NCBI RefSeq assembly: GCF_008831505.1
Contig: NZ_CP044507.1
Location: forward strand, 1,488,001-1,552,000
Reading direction: 5' to 3'
From: Chryseobacterium sp.
Lineage (GTDB): Bacteria; Bacteroidota; Bacteroidia; Flavobacteriales; Weeksellaceae
DNA length: 64,000 nucleotides
Shown here: piece by piece, positions 27,572-34,878 of the stretch
Numbering within the stretch: the stretch's first letter is position 1
Layout: each line of letters opens with the position of its first letter
Made by a program: the position numbers and the translations under genes
The notes under the pieces: model-generated
Database searches by the model: none
What the model saw: the letters and a program-made list of their open reading frames with translations, nothing else
Told to the model about the DNA's origin: nothing

Positions 27572-28366
27572 TTAAATGGCCACCGGCGCCTTAATACCCG
27601 GATAAGGATCGTAATTCTCCAGAGTAAAATCCTCAAAATCAAAACTGAAGATATCCATAACCTCCGGATTAAGCTTCATGATAGGCAAAGCACGGGGCGT
27701 GCGCGAAAGCTGTTTATTTACCTGTTCAAAATGGTTGTTGTAGATGTGAACATCACCAAACGTGTGTACATATTCCCCTACTTCCAGGCCGCAGACCTGA
27801 GCCACCATCATCTGCAGCAGGGCGTAACTTGCGATATTGAAAGGAACCCCCAGAAACACATCGGCACTGCGCTGATAAAGCTGCAGCGATAGCTTACCGT
27901 CGGCCACATAAAACTGGAAAAGGGCGTGACAGGGCGCCAGCGCCATATTAGGGATTTCGGAAACATTCCAGGCGGAAACGATCAGCCTTCGTGAGTCCGG
28001 ATTTTTCTTTATCTGGTCAATCACCTCGCTGATCTGGTCCACCACTTTACCGTCGGCACCTGTCCAGCTGCGCCACTGTGCGCCGTAAACGGGACCCAGA
28101 TCGCCATTTTCATCCGCCCACTCGTTCCAGATGGTAACGCCGTTGTCCGTGAGGTATTTGATATTGGTATCACCTTTCAGGAACCAAAGCAATTCGTAGA
28201 TAATTGATTTTAAGTGAACTTTCTTAGTTGTCACCAACGGGAAGCCTTCGCTAAGGTCATAACGGAGCTGATAACCGAAAACACTCCTTGTACCCGTACC
28301 GGTACGGTCGGTTTTGTCGGTTCCGTGGTCGATGATATGCTGAAGAAGATCCTGGTAGTTACGCAT
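27572..28366 (-). CDS. thyA: thymidylate synthase
   Basis: Methylates dUMP to dTMP using methylenetetrahydrofolate. At 264 residues it has the same length as the E. coli enzyme, and the nucleophile is Cys146 in [12 protein letters not shown], the same number as in E. coli. The phosphate-binding RR pair ([12 protein letters not shown]) and the [17 protein letters not shown] segment are intact, as is the C-terminal PVAI closing the active site. Preceded by the GreA-like gene 49 bp upstream on the same strand. Confidence 0.97.
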   Translation of the reverse strand: MRNYQDLLQHIIDHGTDKTDRTGTGTRSVFGYQLRYDLSEGFPLVTTKKVHLKSIIYELLWFLKGDTNIKYLTDNGVTIWNEWADENGDLGPVYGAQWRSWTGADGKVVDQISEVIDQIKKNPDSRRLIVSAWNVSEIPNMALAPCHALFQFYVADGKLSLQLYQRSADVFLGVPFNIASYALLQMMVAQVCGLEVGEYVHTFGDVHIYNNHFEQVNKQLSRTPRALPIMKLNPEVMDIFSFDFEDFTLENYDPYPGIKAPVAI

Positions 28367-28415
28367 GAGGAGGAATAGAATATTAGACTGTAAAAAACCT
28401 CAAAAATACGGAATT

Positions 28416-28856
28416 TCAATCGATACCAACAACCTTTTGAGTGCTGTTATTGAGTGAAAATGTATCGCCGGACCTGCAACCCTGCATGGCTTTTATCAGT
28501 GGGGCTTCCGGCGAAACTGTCATAATCTTTCTCCCCTCCAGCTCCAGCTGACCTACAGGCGCGGAAACATAAAACAGCCCGGCGCCGGTTTCCACAAGGG
28601 CACCAAGCTCCGCCAATTGACACGGAGCATTGTTAAGCCTTGCAAGTGCATCCATCTGGTTCCGGACCTCGCTGAGTTGGCTCTGCAGGTTACGGATTTC
28701 CTGGGCAACCATTTCGCGGCTGGTCTCGTACTTATCACCCATTGAGCTTTTGGTCTCCGAGTTGGCTTCCTGGGTTTGCCGGATGAGTTCATCAAGGGTC
28801 CCTGCCTTGGCTGCCAGGCGTTCCTTAACAGTTTTCACGAGTTTTGTTTTATCCAT
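28416..28856 (-). CDS. GreA/GreB-like protein
   Basis: 146 residues: an N-terminal antiparallel coiled coil (about 1-75, rich in Gln, Glu and Lys) and a C-terminal FKBP-like domain with SPEAPLIKAMQGCRSGDTF, close to the C-terminal motif of transcription elongation factor GreA. The coiled-coil tip lacks an obvious pair of acidic residues where GreA would stimulate RNA cleavage (tip near REMVAQEI), so it may act on RNA polymerase without cleavage activity. Related Bacteroidota proteins are often mislabelled 3-oxoacyl-ACP synthase. Confidence 0.7.
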   Translation of the reverse strand: MDKTKLVKTVKERLAAKAGTLDELIRQTQEANSETKSSMGDKYETSREMVAQEIRNLQSQLSEVRNQMDALARLNNAPCQLAELGALVETGAGLFYVSAPVGQLELEGRKIMTVSPEAPLIKAMQGCRSGDTFSLNNSTQKVVGID

Positions 28857-29113
28857 TATTTTGGAAATGAATTCTATTGCCTGGCAATTTAAGGATTTTT
28901 AAAATCATTAGGAAAATCACCGTCATTCAACCATTAGATGCGCATTTTGGATATGTTAAAATTTCCAAAAAAACCGGGTTTATCAATCGGAACAATACAA
29001 AATGCGGACTTCAAATATAAGCATATAGCCTTAATAATCGGTTAGGTATTGAAGTTTAATAATTTTTTAACAAATAACATTACGACATCAGATAATATAC
29101 ATATATTTACGTG
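28857..29113. other. left flank of the cassette array
   Basis: AT-rich, no gene. Just before the first cassette border, CAGATAA (29089-29095) is an inverted copy of TTATCTG (29114-29120), the first bases of cassette 1. There is no large palindrome here, so this could be the place of a primary (attI-like) site or simply a chance border. No integrase gene is nearby. Confidence 0.4.
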
Positions 29114-29151
29114 TTATCTGCAATGTTAGAAAAAAACATAAAATATTTGAC

Positions 29152-29763
29152 ATGAAAAAAATATTCAGATTTTTACAAATTACTGTATTGATGCACATTT
29201 TGATGTCAACTGATTGTGGAGGATTTCCTGAAAATCTCAACACACAGGTTGAAAGTGAAACGAAAATTTATATGAATAATTCTATAAACTTTAAGATAAA
29301 CGATACAATCTGGATTAATGGTTTTCGCTCTATGAAAAATTATGACACAAGTATTAGTGACTCTATTATTCAAAATTTTACGCCATATACAAATATAGGC
29401 ATTTCAAAACTTGTTCATAATACTAATTATAATTTAGTTAGAGCAGCAAACAAATTTGAAATTATCTCAATCCAAATGTCACCAGAAGATTTTTGTGAAA
29501 ACAATTCAATCAGAATAATGTCTTCAAACGATGATCTAAATAAACTTTTTAGATATAAAATAGGACTAATTCCTACAGAAAAAGGTGACTTTGTTATAAG
29601 TTTAAATGATAAATTTCTATTCCAAAACATTAATAAAAGAAATGATATTTTAGTAGATTATCCTATAAACGATCCATATAAAATGGTTTGGGAAATATGT
29701 AATCAAACTGTCCCTCGAAGAGATTTACTTAAAGGAGATATTTTTGTGAAAATTATTGAATAA
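29152..29763 (+). CDS. cassette 1 gene: secreted hypothetical protein
   Basis: 203 residues, very AT-rich. N-terminus KKIFRFLQITVLMHILM is a signal peptide; the following STDC could be a degenerate lipobox (Cys23), making a lipoprotein possible. The rest is mixed alpha/beta with no motif I recognise. The stop codon lies 7 bp before the right box AGATAAC of its cassette, the tight spacing typical of cassette genes. Confidence 0.65.
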   Translation: MKKIFRFLQITVLMHILMSTDCGGFPENLNTQVESETKIYMNNSINFKINDTIWINGFRSMKNYDTSISDSIIQNFTPYTNIGISKLVHNTNYNLVRAANKFEIISIQMSPEDFCENNSIRIMSSNDDLNKLFRYKIGLIPTEKGDFVISLNDKFLFQNINKRNDILVDYPINDPYKMVWEICNQTVPRRDLLKGDIFVKIIE

Positions 29764-29770
29764 ACACTGC

Positions 29771-29967
29771 AGATAACATTGTATTTATGTTATGCGGGGT
29801 TGAATACTAAATATGAACATTTGTCAAAATAATTCCGCAAAAAATGCTTTTTCTTTTCCTAAGTTTCGTATTTTAGCAAAAGAAAAAAGCATTTTTGCTA
29901 AGGTTGGAAATCACTGAAAACCCAGTCATAGAAAGCCCGCACAACAAAAATACTTTTTCCGTTGTAG
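29771..29967 (+). repeat. attC-like site 1
   Basis: R'' AGATAAC 29771-29777; L'' GTATTTATGTTATGCGGGG from 29781; L' AAGCCCGCACAACAAAAATA from 29933 to 29953; R' GTTGTAG 29961-29967. The two L arms pair at 18 of 21 positions. Spacers are 3 and 7 nt, asymmetric as in attC. The centre holds a second hairpin (AAAAATGCTTTTT near 29840 with its complement near 29880). Confidence 0.75.
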
Positions 29968-30250
29968 GTAACGCCACTGACAGTCTTGCCGCCGATAGTA
30001 AATCCCAAAAACACCCTTCTTTTCTCCCGAAACCGACCTGAAATCGACCAACCTCATGAGCTTAAACTGGATAGTCATGCAGCGCACTTTGCAGCCGGAT
30101 TCAAGATCCTGAAAAATAACGCTACCTACAACACGGCATTTCTGTAACCGGGGCTGAAGTTTACCTCATGAAGACTTTCGCCGACTGTTCTTTTTGTTAT
30201 ATTTACAAAAACTTACCTTAAAAGTCCCGGCTACAGAAATGCCCGGGACG
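29962..30250 (+). mobile_element. cassette 2, no convincing gene
   Basis: 289-bp unit starting TTGTAGGTAACGCC and ending after the site at 30126-30256. Only very short frames are present; a small ORF that is intact in the second copy (cassette 5) is broken here by an indel and a stop. Gene-less cassettes are common in known integrons. Confidence 0.65.
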
Positions 30251-30256
30251 TTATAG
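30126..30256 (+). repeat. attC-like site 2
   Basis: R'' CTACAAC 30126-30132; L'' GGCATTTCTGTAACCGGG 30135-30152; L' CCCGGCTACAGAAATGCC 30226-30243; R' GTTATAG 30250-30256. L arms pair at 17 of 18, the single mismatch being a G-T wobble on the bottom strand. Total 131 bp, within the size range of classical attC. Confidence 0.8.
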
Positions 30257-30438
30257 CCAATGGTAGAAAGACGACATAGCAAATTCGGACAGACACACGT
30301 AAAAATAATTCGATGTGACAGTCCTTGATTTGAATTCCACAACTTATGGATAAAAAGTGGATACCAGCAACCACTCGAAAAAAACGGGGCGTATCCGAAA
30401 AGCCATACGAGTAGGACAAACAATTAAAATTCAAAAAA

Positions 30439-30840
30439 ATGAGAACAATTAAAAATTTAGCAATTATCGGAGTTGTTGCACTAATGACATCTTGTGCATC
30501 AACCGCAAAGTTTCCAATTTCAAGCACTGTTCCTGCTGCTGATATCACAGCAAAGAAAAAGCAAGACAAGAACAAAAATTATATGATTGAAGTAACTGCA
30601 AAGAATTTAGCAGAGGCAATTAGATTAAACCCTCCAAAAAACAATTACAGTGTTTGGATAGTTGCAGAAAACGGAACCACTAAAAATTTAGGTCAATTAG
30701 TTAATAAAAATGCAAAAGAAGCATCTTTAAAAACAACCACTCCATTTAATGTAAAAGAAATTTTCATCACTGCTGAGGAACAAGGAAATTTAAACTATCC
30801 TTCGGGTATTGAAATCTCTAGGACTACTTTCAAAAAGTAG
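30439..30840 (+). CDS. cassette 3 gene: small lipoprotein with RskA-like domain
   Basis: 133 residues. Signal peptide with lipobox LMTSC (Cys19). The segment NYSVWIVAENGTTKNLGQLV and the ending FITAEEQGNLNYPSGIEI resemble the extracytoplasmic C-terminal domain of anti-sigma-K factors (RskA), without the N-terminal cytoplasmic part or a membrane helix. It could be a stand-alone periplasmic protein of that fold; function unknown. Cassette 3 has a 188-bp untranslated leader before the ATG. Confidence 0.65.
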   Translation: MRTIKNLAIIGVVALMTSCASTAKFPISSTVPAADITAKKKQDKNKNYMIEVTAKNLAEAIRLNPPKNNYSVWIVAENGTTKNLGQLVNKNAKEASLKTTTPFNVKEIFITAEEQGNLNYPSGIEISRTTFKK

Positions 30841-30864
30841 AACTGAAGATAAGATAACCACTGG

Positions 30865-30996
30865 CTATAACAGGGGTTTTGCAAAAAAGCGGCTTCAGTG
30901 CTAACTTAAACATTAGGAAGTCTAATAAACATTTGTGCAAAATTGAACATTTGTGCTTCTAATTCCGCTTCTTCGCAAAGCCCCTAGCCGTTAGCT
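30865..30996 (+). repeat. attC-like site 3
   Basis: R'' CTATAAC 30865-30871; L'' AGGGGTTTTGCAAAAAAGCG from 30872 to 30892; L' CCGCTTCTTCGCAAAGCCCC from 30965 to 30985; R' GTTAGCT 30990-30996. L arms pair at 18 of 21. Sequence unrelated to sites 1 and 2, same layout. The box pairing extends to 13 of 14 with the start of its own cassette at 30250-30263. Confidence 0.8.
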
Positions 30997-31013
30997 ACAA
31001 TTTTATGAAAAAA

Positions 31014-31044
31014 TTGTTCAAATTAGAAAACTTTAATACATTTG
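31014..31044 (+). promoter_or_regulatory. promoter inside cassette 4
   Basis: TTG 31014-31016, 20-bp spacer, TACATTTG 31037-31044: a perfect Bacteroidota promoter lying between the cassette border and the gene. The RNA would start near 31050, about 8 nt before the ATG. Confidence 0.85.
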
Positions 31045-31057
31045 AAAAAAATATTTT

Positions 31058-31912
31058 ATGAATAAAATTTTATTTTTTGGGATTATTGCAATACCTTTTC
31101 TGGGATTTTCTCAAGTGACTTTGAATCAAAAAGATGATTTTGAAAGTTACACGACCGCCAATTGGACTAAAGTTGCGGGGAGTACTTTATCTAATCAAAA
31201 TGTAACTACCGGTGGTCCTTTGGGAATCGATGATAACTTTTTAAGAGTTCAAGCCAATGGTGGAACTGGAGCAGATTCACAGCTATTAACTTTTAATAAT
31301 GCTCAATGGATGGGCGATTACATTACAGCTGGAATTACCTACATATCTATGGACGTCAGAAATTCTGGTTCAAATATTATTACTTTGCGATTATCCTTTC
31401 GAACAGATTGGACAGACAATGCTCAGTATAGCTCTACAACTCCAATAGCAGTAGTTCCAGGTCAAGGATGGAAAACCATTATCTTTCCTATTGATCAAAA
31501 TTCTTTAACTAGAATAGGCAATTTTAGTGGTCCTCCTTATTACAACCAAGTTCTTGGAGATGCAAGTGAAGTACGTATTTTACATAATGATGCACCTAGT
31601 TGGACAGGAGACCCAATTGTCGGAGTATTAGATATAGATAATATTCAAGCTAGAAATACAAACTTAGATGTTGTTGACTTGGAAAAACTAAAAAATGATA
31701 TCCTTCTTCATCCAAACCCTTCTTCCGATTTTTTAATGATTCAAGGTATTTCAAAAGAAGAAGATTATAAAATTGTCGATTTAACTGGTAAAATTGTAAA
31801 AAAAGGTATAATTAAAAGTTCGGAAAAAATTGATATTAAAGATTTGGGAGAGGGAGTATATTTTTTAAGTTTAAACTCAGGCAGAAATATAAAGTTCATA
31901 AAAAAACTGTAG
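31058..31912 (+). CDS. cassette 4 gene: T9SS-exported carbohydrate-binding-like protein
   Basis: 284 residues. Signal peptide ending LGFSQ; a beta-sandwich-like body (DDFESYTTANWTKVAG, then WMGDYITAGITYISMDVRN and GWKTIIFPID) resembling laminin-G or carbohydrate-binding modules; and a C-terminal T9SS type A sorting domain (LHPNPSSDFLMIQG to FIKKL). Likely a surface or secreted protein. The TAG stop overlaps the right box AGCTAAC of its cassette. It carries its own promoter at 31014-31044. Confidence 0.8.
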   Translation: MNKILFFGIIAIPFLGFSQVTLNQKDDFESYTTANWTKVAGSTLSNQNVTTGGPLGIDDNFLRVQANGGTGADSQLLTFNNAQWMGDYITAGITYISMDVRNSGSNIITLRLSFRTDWTDNAQYSSTTPIAVVPGQGWKTIIFPIDQNSLTRIGNFSGPPYYNQVLGDASEVRILHNDAPSWTGDPIVGVLDIDNIQARNTNLDVVDLEKLKNDILLHPNPSSDFLMIQGISKEEDYKIVDLTGKIVKKGIIKSSEKIDIKDLGEGVYFLSLNSGRNIKFIKKL

Positions 31913-32108
31913 CTAACATAGTATTTATGTTATGCGGGGTTGAATACAAAATATAAACATTCGTCAAAATAATTCCGCAAAAAATGCTTTTTTCTTTTCC
32001 TAAGTTTTGTATTTTAGCAAAAGAAAAAAGCATTTTTGCTAAGGTTGGAAACCGCTGAAAACTCAGTCATAGAAAGCCCGCACAACAAAAATACTTTTCT
32101 CGTTGTAG
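31911..32108 (+). repeat. attC-like site 4 (near-copy of site 1)
   Basis: R'' AGCTAAC 31911-31917; L'' GTATTTATGTTATGCGGGG 31921-31939; L' from 32074 to 32094; R' GTTGTAG 32102-32108. The sequence from just after R'' to the end is close to site 1 (about 95% by eye), but the R'' box differs (AGCTAAC against AGATAAC), each matching its own cassette. Confidence 0.78.
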
Positions 32109-32393
32109 GTAACGCCACTGGCAGTCTTGCCGCCGATAGTAAATCCCGAAAACCCCCTTCTTTTCTCCCGAAACCGACCTGAACTCGACCAAACTCATGA
32201 GCTTAAACTGGATAAGCATTGCAGCGCACTTTGCGGCCGGATTCAAGATCCTGGAAAAATGGCGCTACCTACAACACGGCATTTCTGTAACCGGGGTTGA
32301 GGTTTACCTCATGAAGACTTTCGCCGACTGTTCTTTTTGTTATATTTACAAAAACTTACCTTAAAAGTCCCGGCTACAGAAATGCCCAAAACG
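32103..32393 (+). mobile_element. cassette 5, second copy of cassette 2
   Basis: 291 bp, about 94% identical by eye to cassette 2. An ORF of 55 codons (ATG 32197 to TAA 32364) runs into the attC-like site; the first copy lacks it because of an indel. Its reality is doubtful. Confidence 0.65.
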
Positions 32394-32399
32394 TTATAC
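32269..32399 (+). repeat. attC-like site 5 (near-copy of site 2)
   Basis: R'' CTACAAC 32269-32275, L'' GGCATTTCTGTAACCGGGG from 32278, L' CCCGGCTACAGAAATGCC up to 32386, R' GTTATAC 32393-32399. Same arms as site 2 but followed by the start of a different cassette (GTTATAC instead of GTTATAG). Confidence 0.78.
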
Positions 32400-32426
32400 G
32401 ACATTTATTAAAACATTCCTAACCAA

Positions 32427-32948
32427 ATGACAAATACAATTGAAATTTTAAAAAAGATAAAAGTTGATGCAGTATATGGCAAAAAAAAGCATTTTAACGC
32501 TGCTGACAGAAAACATAATTATAATCTTTGCTTAGGTATTCCAAACTTAATTCTAAACATTATATCAGGTTCTATTCTTTTTTATGTACTAACTGACGGT
32601 ATCGATTCTTGGATAAAATATATCCCATTGATCTTGACATTAATAATTGCAATATTAGGAGGAATCCAAACATTTAATAATTACGAAAAAAAAATTGAAG
32701 GACATAAAAGAGTTGGTAACAAATATTTAGCAATAATGAAAAAATGCATTAGACTAGATAGTTATATTAAAGACAATGCAATTTCGAATGATAAACTTAT
32801 AGAAGAAATTGAAATACTTTCTAAACAAATAGACGAAACAAATGTTGAAGCTGAAGCTTTTCCTACTAATCAAAATGATTATTTAAAGGCAAAAAAAGGA
32901 ATAGAAAATGGAGAAGAAAGTTATACTATAGAAGAATTAAGTATTTAA
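32427..32948 (+). CDS. cassette 6 gene a: SLATT-domain two-span membrane protein
   Basis: 173 residues: an N-terminal amphipathic helix, two membrane helices (about residues 34-58 and 63-83, joined by a short loop), and a helical cytoplasmic tail rich in Glu and Lys. This is the layout of SLATT proteins, predicted pore-forming effectors that accompany nucleotide-producing SMODS enzymes. Only 3 bp separate it from the nucleotidyltransferase gene. Expected role: membrane disruption upon sensing the cyclic nucleotide made by its partner, leading to abortive infection. AT-rich like the rest of the array. Confidence 0.75.
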   Translation: MTNTIEILKKIKVDAVYGKKKHFNAADRKHNYNLCLGIPNLILNIISGSILFYVLTDGIDSWIKYIPLILTLIIAILGGIQTFNNYEKKIEGHKRVGNKYLAIMKKCIRLDSYIKDNAISNDKLIEEIEILSKQIDETNVEAEAFPTNQNDYLKAKKGIENGEESYTIEELSI

Positions 32949-32951
32949 TTT

Positions 32952-33758
32952 ATGGCAAGTTCTCTTAATAATTATTTAAGACAATTATCTTCTGATTATT
33001 ATCTTAAAAATGACTCTACAGAATTAGCAAAAATTAATAGTTCTGTTGCTAATTTGTTTCAAAAATTAGATAAAGATTTAGGTCTCTTAATAAAACGAAA
33101 ATTCATATTTGGTTCATTCGAAAGAGATACTATCTTACCAAGAAAATTTGATTCTGATTCTGATATTGATATTATGGTTGTATTTAATCATACAGAATAT
33201 GAAAGAACACCTAATACATATAGAGCTTGGTTGAAAAATTTTGCTGATAAACATTATAAAGATAGATATGGTTCAGAAGTTTACAAATCATTTCCAACAG
33301 TTACAATTAAACTTAATAATATAAAATATGATTTAGTTCCAGCTAAGGAAGAAACATTATTTTTTAGTCCTCAACTTTATATCCCGAACGATTATGGTTG
33401 GATTAGTACTAATCCAAATGATGTAAAAGATAACCTTCTAAACATTAATAAAAAATATAATTATATTGTTAAGCCAATAATTAGATTACTCAAAGCTTGG
33501 AATAGTAAGGCTGGAAATCCATTAGATTCTTATAATCTTGAATTGCAAATTGCTAAAATGAATTTTTCAGGAGATAATATTGAAAGTGGCTTCTATTGGG
33601 CAGCAAAAAGATTGACAATATCAAGCTTAGCAGCTCAGTGGAAAAAAGATAAAATTTCACAATTATCTAAATCAATATATTCAATCGAAGAATACTTAGC
33701 TAAAGATCAACTGTTTAGTGCAAAACTAGAACTTCATAAACTTCTACCTTACACCTAA
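32952..33758 (+). CDS. cassette 6 gene b: SMODS / CD-NTase-like nucleotidyltransferase
   Basis: 268 residues of the polymerase-beta superfamily. GSF at 54-56 in the IFGSFERDT motif; DSDIDIMVVF gives metal-binding Asp71 and Asp73; the third Asp is Asp127 in KYDLVPA. A helical C-terminal half (IVKPIIRLLKAWN and on) matches SMODS/OAS-like second messenger synthases of CBASS antiphage systems. With the SLATT protein it forms a two-gene, minimal CBASS; no Cap2/Cap3 or HORMA-TRIP13 ancillary genes are present. The stop lies 5 bp before the right box GTATAAC. Confidence 0.82.
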   Translation: MASSLNNYLRQLSSDYYLKNDSTELAKINSSVANLFQKLDKDLGLLIKRKFIFGSFERDTILPRKFDSDSDIDIMVVFNHTEYERTPNTYRAWLKNFADKHYKDRYGSEVYKSFPTVTIKLNNIKYDLVPAKEETLFFSPQLYIPNDYGWISTNPNDVKDNLLNINKKYNYIVKPIIRLLKAWNSKAGNPLDSYNLELQIAKMNFSGDNIESGFYWAAKRLTISSLAAQWKKDKISQLSKSIYSIEEYLAKDQLFSAKLELHKLLPYT

Positions 33759-33763
33759 ACGTA

Positions 33764-33800
33764 GTATAACATTGGTAATCGTTGCGCAACCTCAGATTTC
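33764..33800 (+). repeat. attC-like site 6, truncated
   Basis: R'' GTATAAC (33764-33770) is the exact complement of the cassette 6 start GTTATAC. It is followed by ATTGGTAATCGTTGCGCAAC, but I find no matching left arm or closing GTT box downstream, so the site appears cut off; the array ends here. Confidence 0.55.
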
Positions 33801-33833
33801 AGCGGCAAGGTCTGAAAATTCAATAAAAAACAG

Positions 33834-33870
33834 CCTCTTTTAAAGCGATTTAAAGGAGGTCTTTGTTTTA
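33834..33870 (+). terminator. hairpin after the array
   Basis: CCTCTTTTAAA (33834-33844), loop GCGA, TTTAAAGGAGG (33849-33859), with one G-T pair, then a T-rich tail. It could terminate transcription of the CBASS-like pair. Confidence 0.7.
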
Positions 33871-34009
33871 GTAATGAAAAATTTCCGGGATTTTAGGTGG
33901 CCTTAAACAAAGGATATTGAAGCCGTGGGAAAGAGGTTCTGCCAAAACCAAAACTTCCCTTTTCGAAGGTTCATGATTTGAGCATTTCGGTACGCTTTTC
34001 GGGTGATGA

Positions 34010-34446
34010 ATTTCAAGTATTTTTCAGGTTATAAGTGAGCGCAGCCATTAATATCCCGTCCGGAACGGGACAGGCTATGTTTGTTGGCCTGAGCCATGCC
34101 GCGCGAGTTGATTATTTTACTCACTAGTTTTTATTTCTTTATTGGTGTTCGTGAATGCTTCGCATTTCATGTTGTGATGGTTGATGAGGGTTCCCAGAAC
34201 CGGTTCTACGCGCGAACTCCGGCGTTTGGTGAGAAAACGGGTGTATTTCTTGTCCCGGTTTAGTTTCTTGTGCATGGCATCGTAGAGCGGTTTGTGGATG
34301 CTGTCATCCAGTTTCTTGAACCTGGTGACCTTTCCGCAGCATTCAGCCCGTAACGGACATTTGCCGCAATCTTTTTCGCTGCTTCTGTAGATGTTCTTCG
34401 AGTAGCCTTTGCTGTAAAACTGAAAACAGCGCCGGTTACACCACAC
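34010..34446 (-). pseudogene. remnant of an IS1182-type transposase
   Basis: The open part (34446-34117) encodes the C-terminal region of a DDE transposase: zinc-like CGKCPLRAECC, DDSIHKPLYDAMHKKL and RRSSRVEPVLGTLIN, close to IS1182-family ends. The frame then breaks, and the expected continuation SRGMAQANKH and LMAALTYNLK is found in another frame down to about 34010, separated by an extra 23 bp containing the palindrome TCCCGTTCCGGACGGGA. The N-terminal two thirds is missing. It is inactive, and marks past transposition beside the cassette array. Confidence 0.75.
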
Positions 34447-34878
34447 AGATTACACAGATTTGCACAGAAAATAAGCGCGGAATCAGCGGAATCAGCGGGA
34501 GCTTAAACAGTTTTTCCGCCAAAACACAGATTTCACAACCATGACCGATAATACGCATTATAGTATTTTATACTTCTCTAAACCGAAATTATCTTTTTTG
34601 TACTATTTAGGATTTATACTAAAGCAGCTAATGGTTTTTGGTTATTTTAACTAAACATTTGTTATCATAATGACTTTCAATTACAACTAAATATAACTGG
34701 CACTTTAATTGCTGGATATTATTTAAAGTTCTACCGTCGTCCTGCGATTTCTAGATCCAATTTTAGTCGACTTCGGATTTCCAGGATCACCCATTTTCGG
34801 ACCGGTGGTTTTTTTTGTGCCTGAATTTTTATTCGTGCACTAAGAAGCATTAAACATTAAAACACTAAATATATTATT
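34447..34878. other. intergenic stretch before the glycan operon
   Basis: 432 bp without a gene. AT-rich from 34560. Short imperfect direct repeats (CACAGATTACACAGATTTGC and GGAATCAGCGGAATCAGCGG) occur near 34443-34500. It should contain the promoter of the operon that follows, but I see no clear TAnnTTTG with spaced TTG. Confidence 0.4.

Larger units (their letters stand above)
29114..33770 (+). mobile_element. integron-like array of six gene cassettes without an integrase
   Basis: Six units in one orientation. Starts (G of G^TT): 29113, 29961, 30250, 30990, 32102, 32393. Each begins with a 7-mer whose exact reverse complement occurs right after its gene: GTTATCT/AGATAAC, GTTGTAG/CTACAAC, GTTATAG/CTATAAC, GTTAGCT/AGCTAAC, GTTGTAG/CTACAAC, GTTATAC/GTATAAC. 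For units 1-5 this right box opens a palindromic site (131-198 bp) closed by the GTT box of the next unit. This equals the rule for integron cassettes, in which R'' and R' of one attC meet when the cassette is circular. Boxes keep only GTT, not GTTRRRY. Cargo is AT-rich and unrelated from unit to unit. CALIN (attC cluster lacking integrase) is the nearest established term. Confidence 0.8.

Noticed and set aside
29771-30256. One single long repeat (about 480 bp) after cassette 1
   Set aside because: It resolves into two parts, an attC-like site and a complete small cassette with its own matched boxes GTTGTAG/CTACAAC.
30166-30575. Minus-strand frames across the lipoprotein gene of cassette 3
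   Set aside because: They overlap the palindromic site and the lipoprotein in antisense and show no motif.
29771-32399. MITEs or insertion sequences as the explanation for the large palindromes
   Set aside because: The outer boxes of each palindrome match the far end of the neighbouring gene unit rather than each other within the palindrome, there are no target duplications around each palindrome, and sites 1, 2 and 3 are unrelated in sequence while sharing layout.
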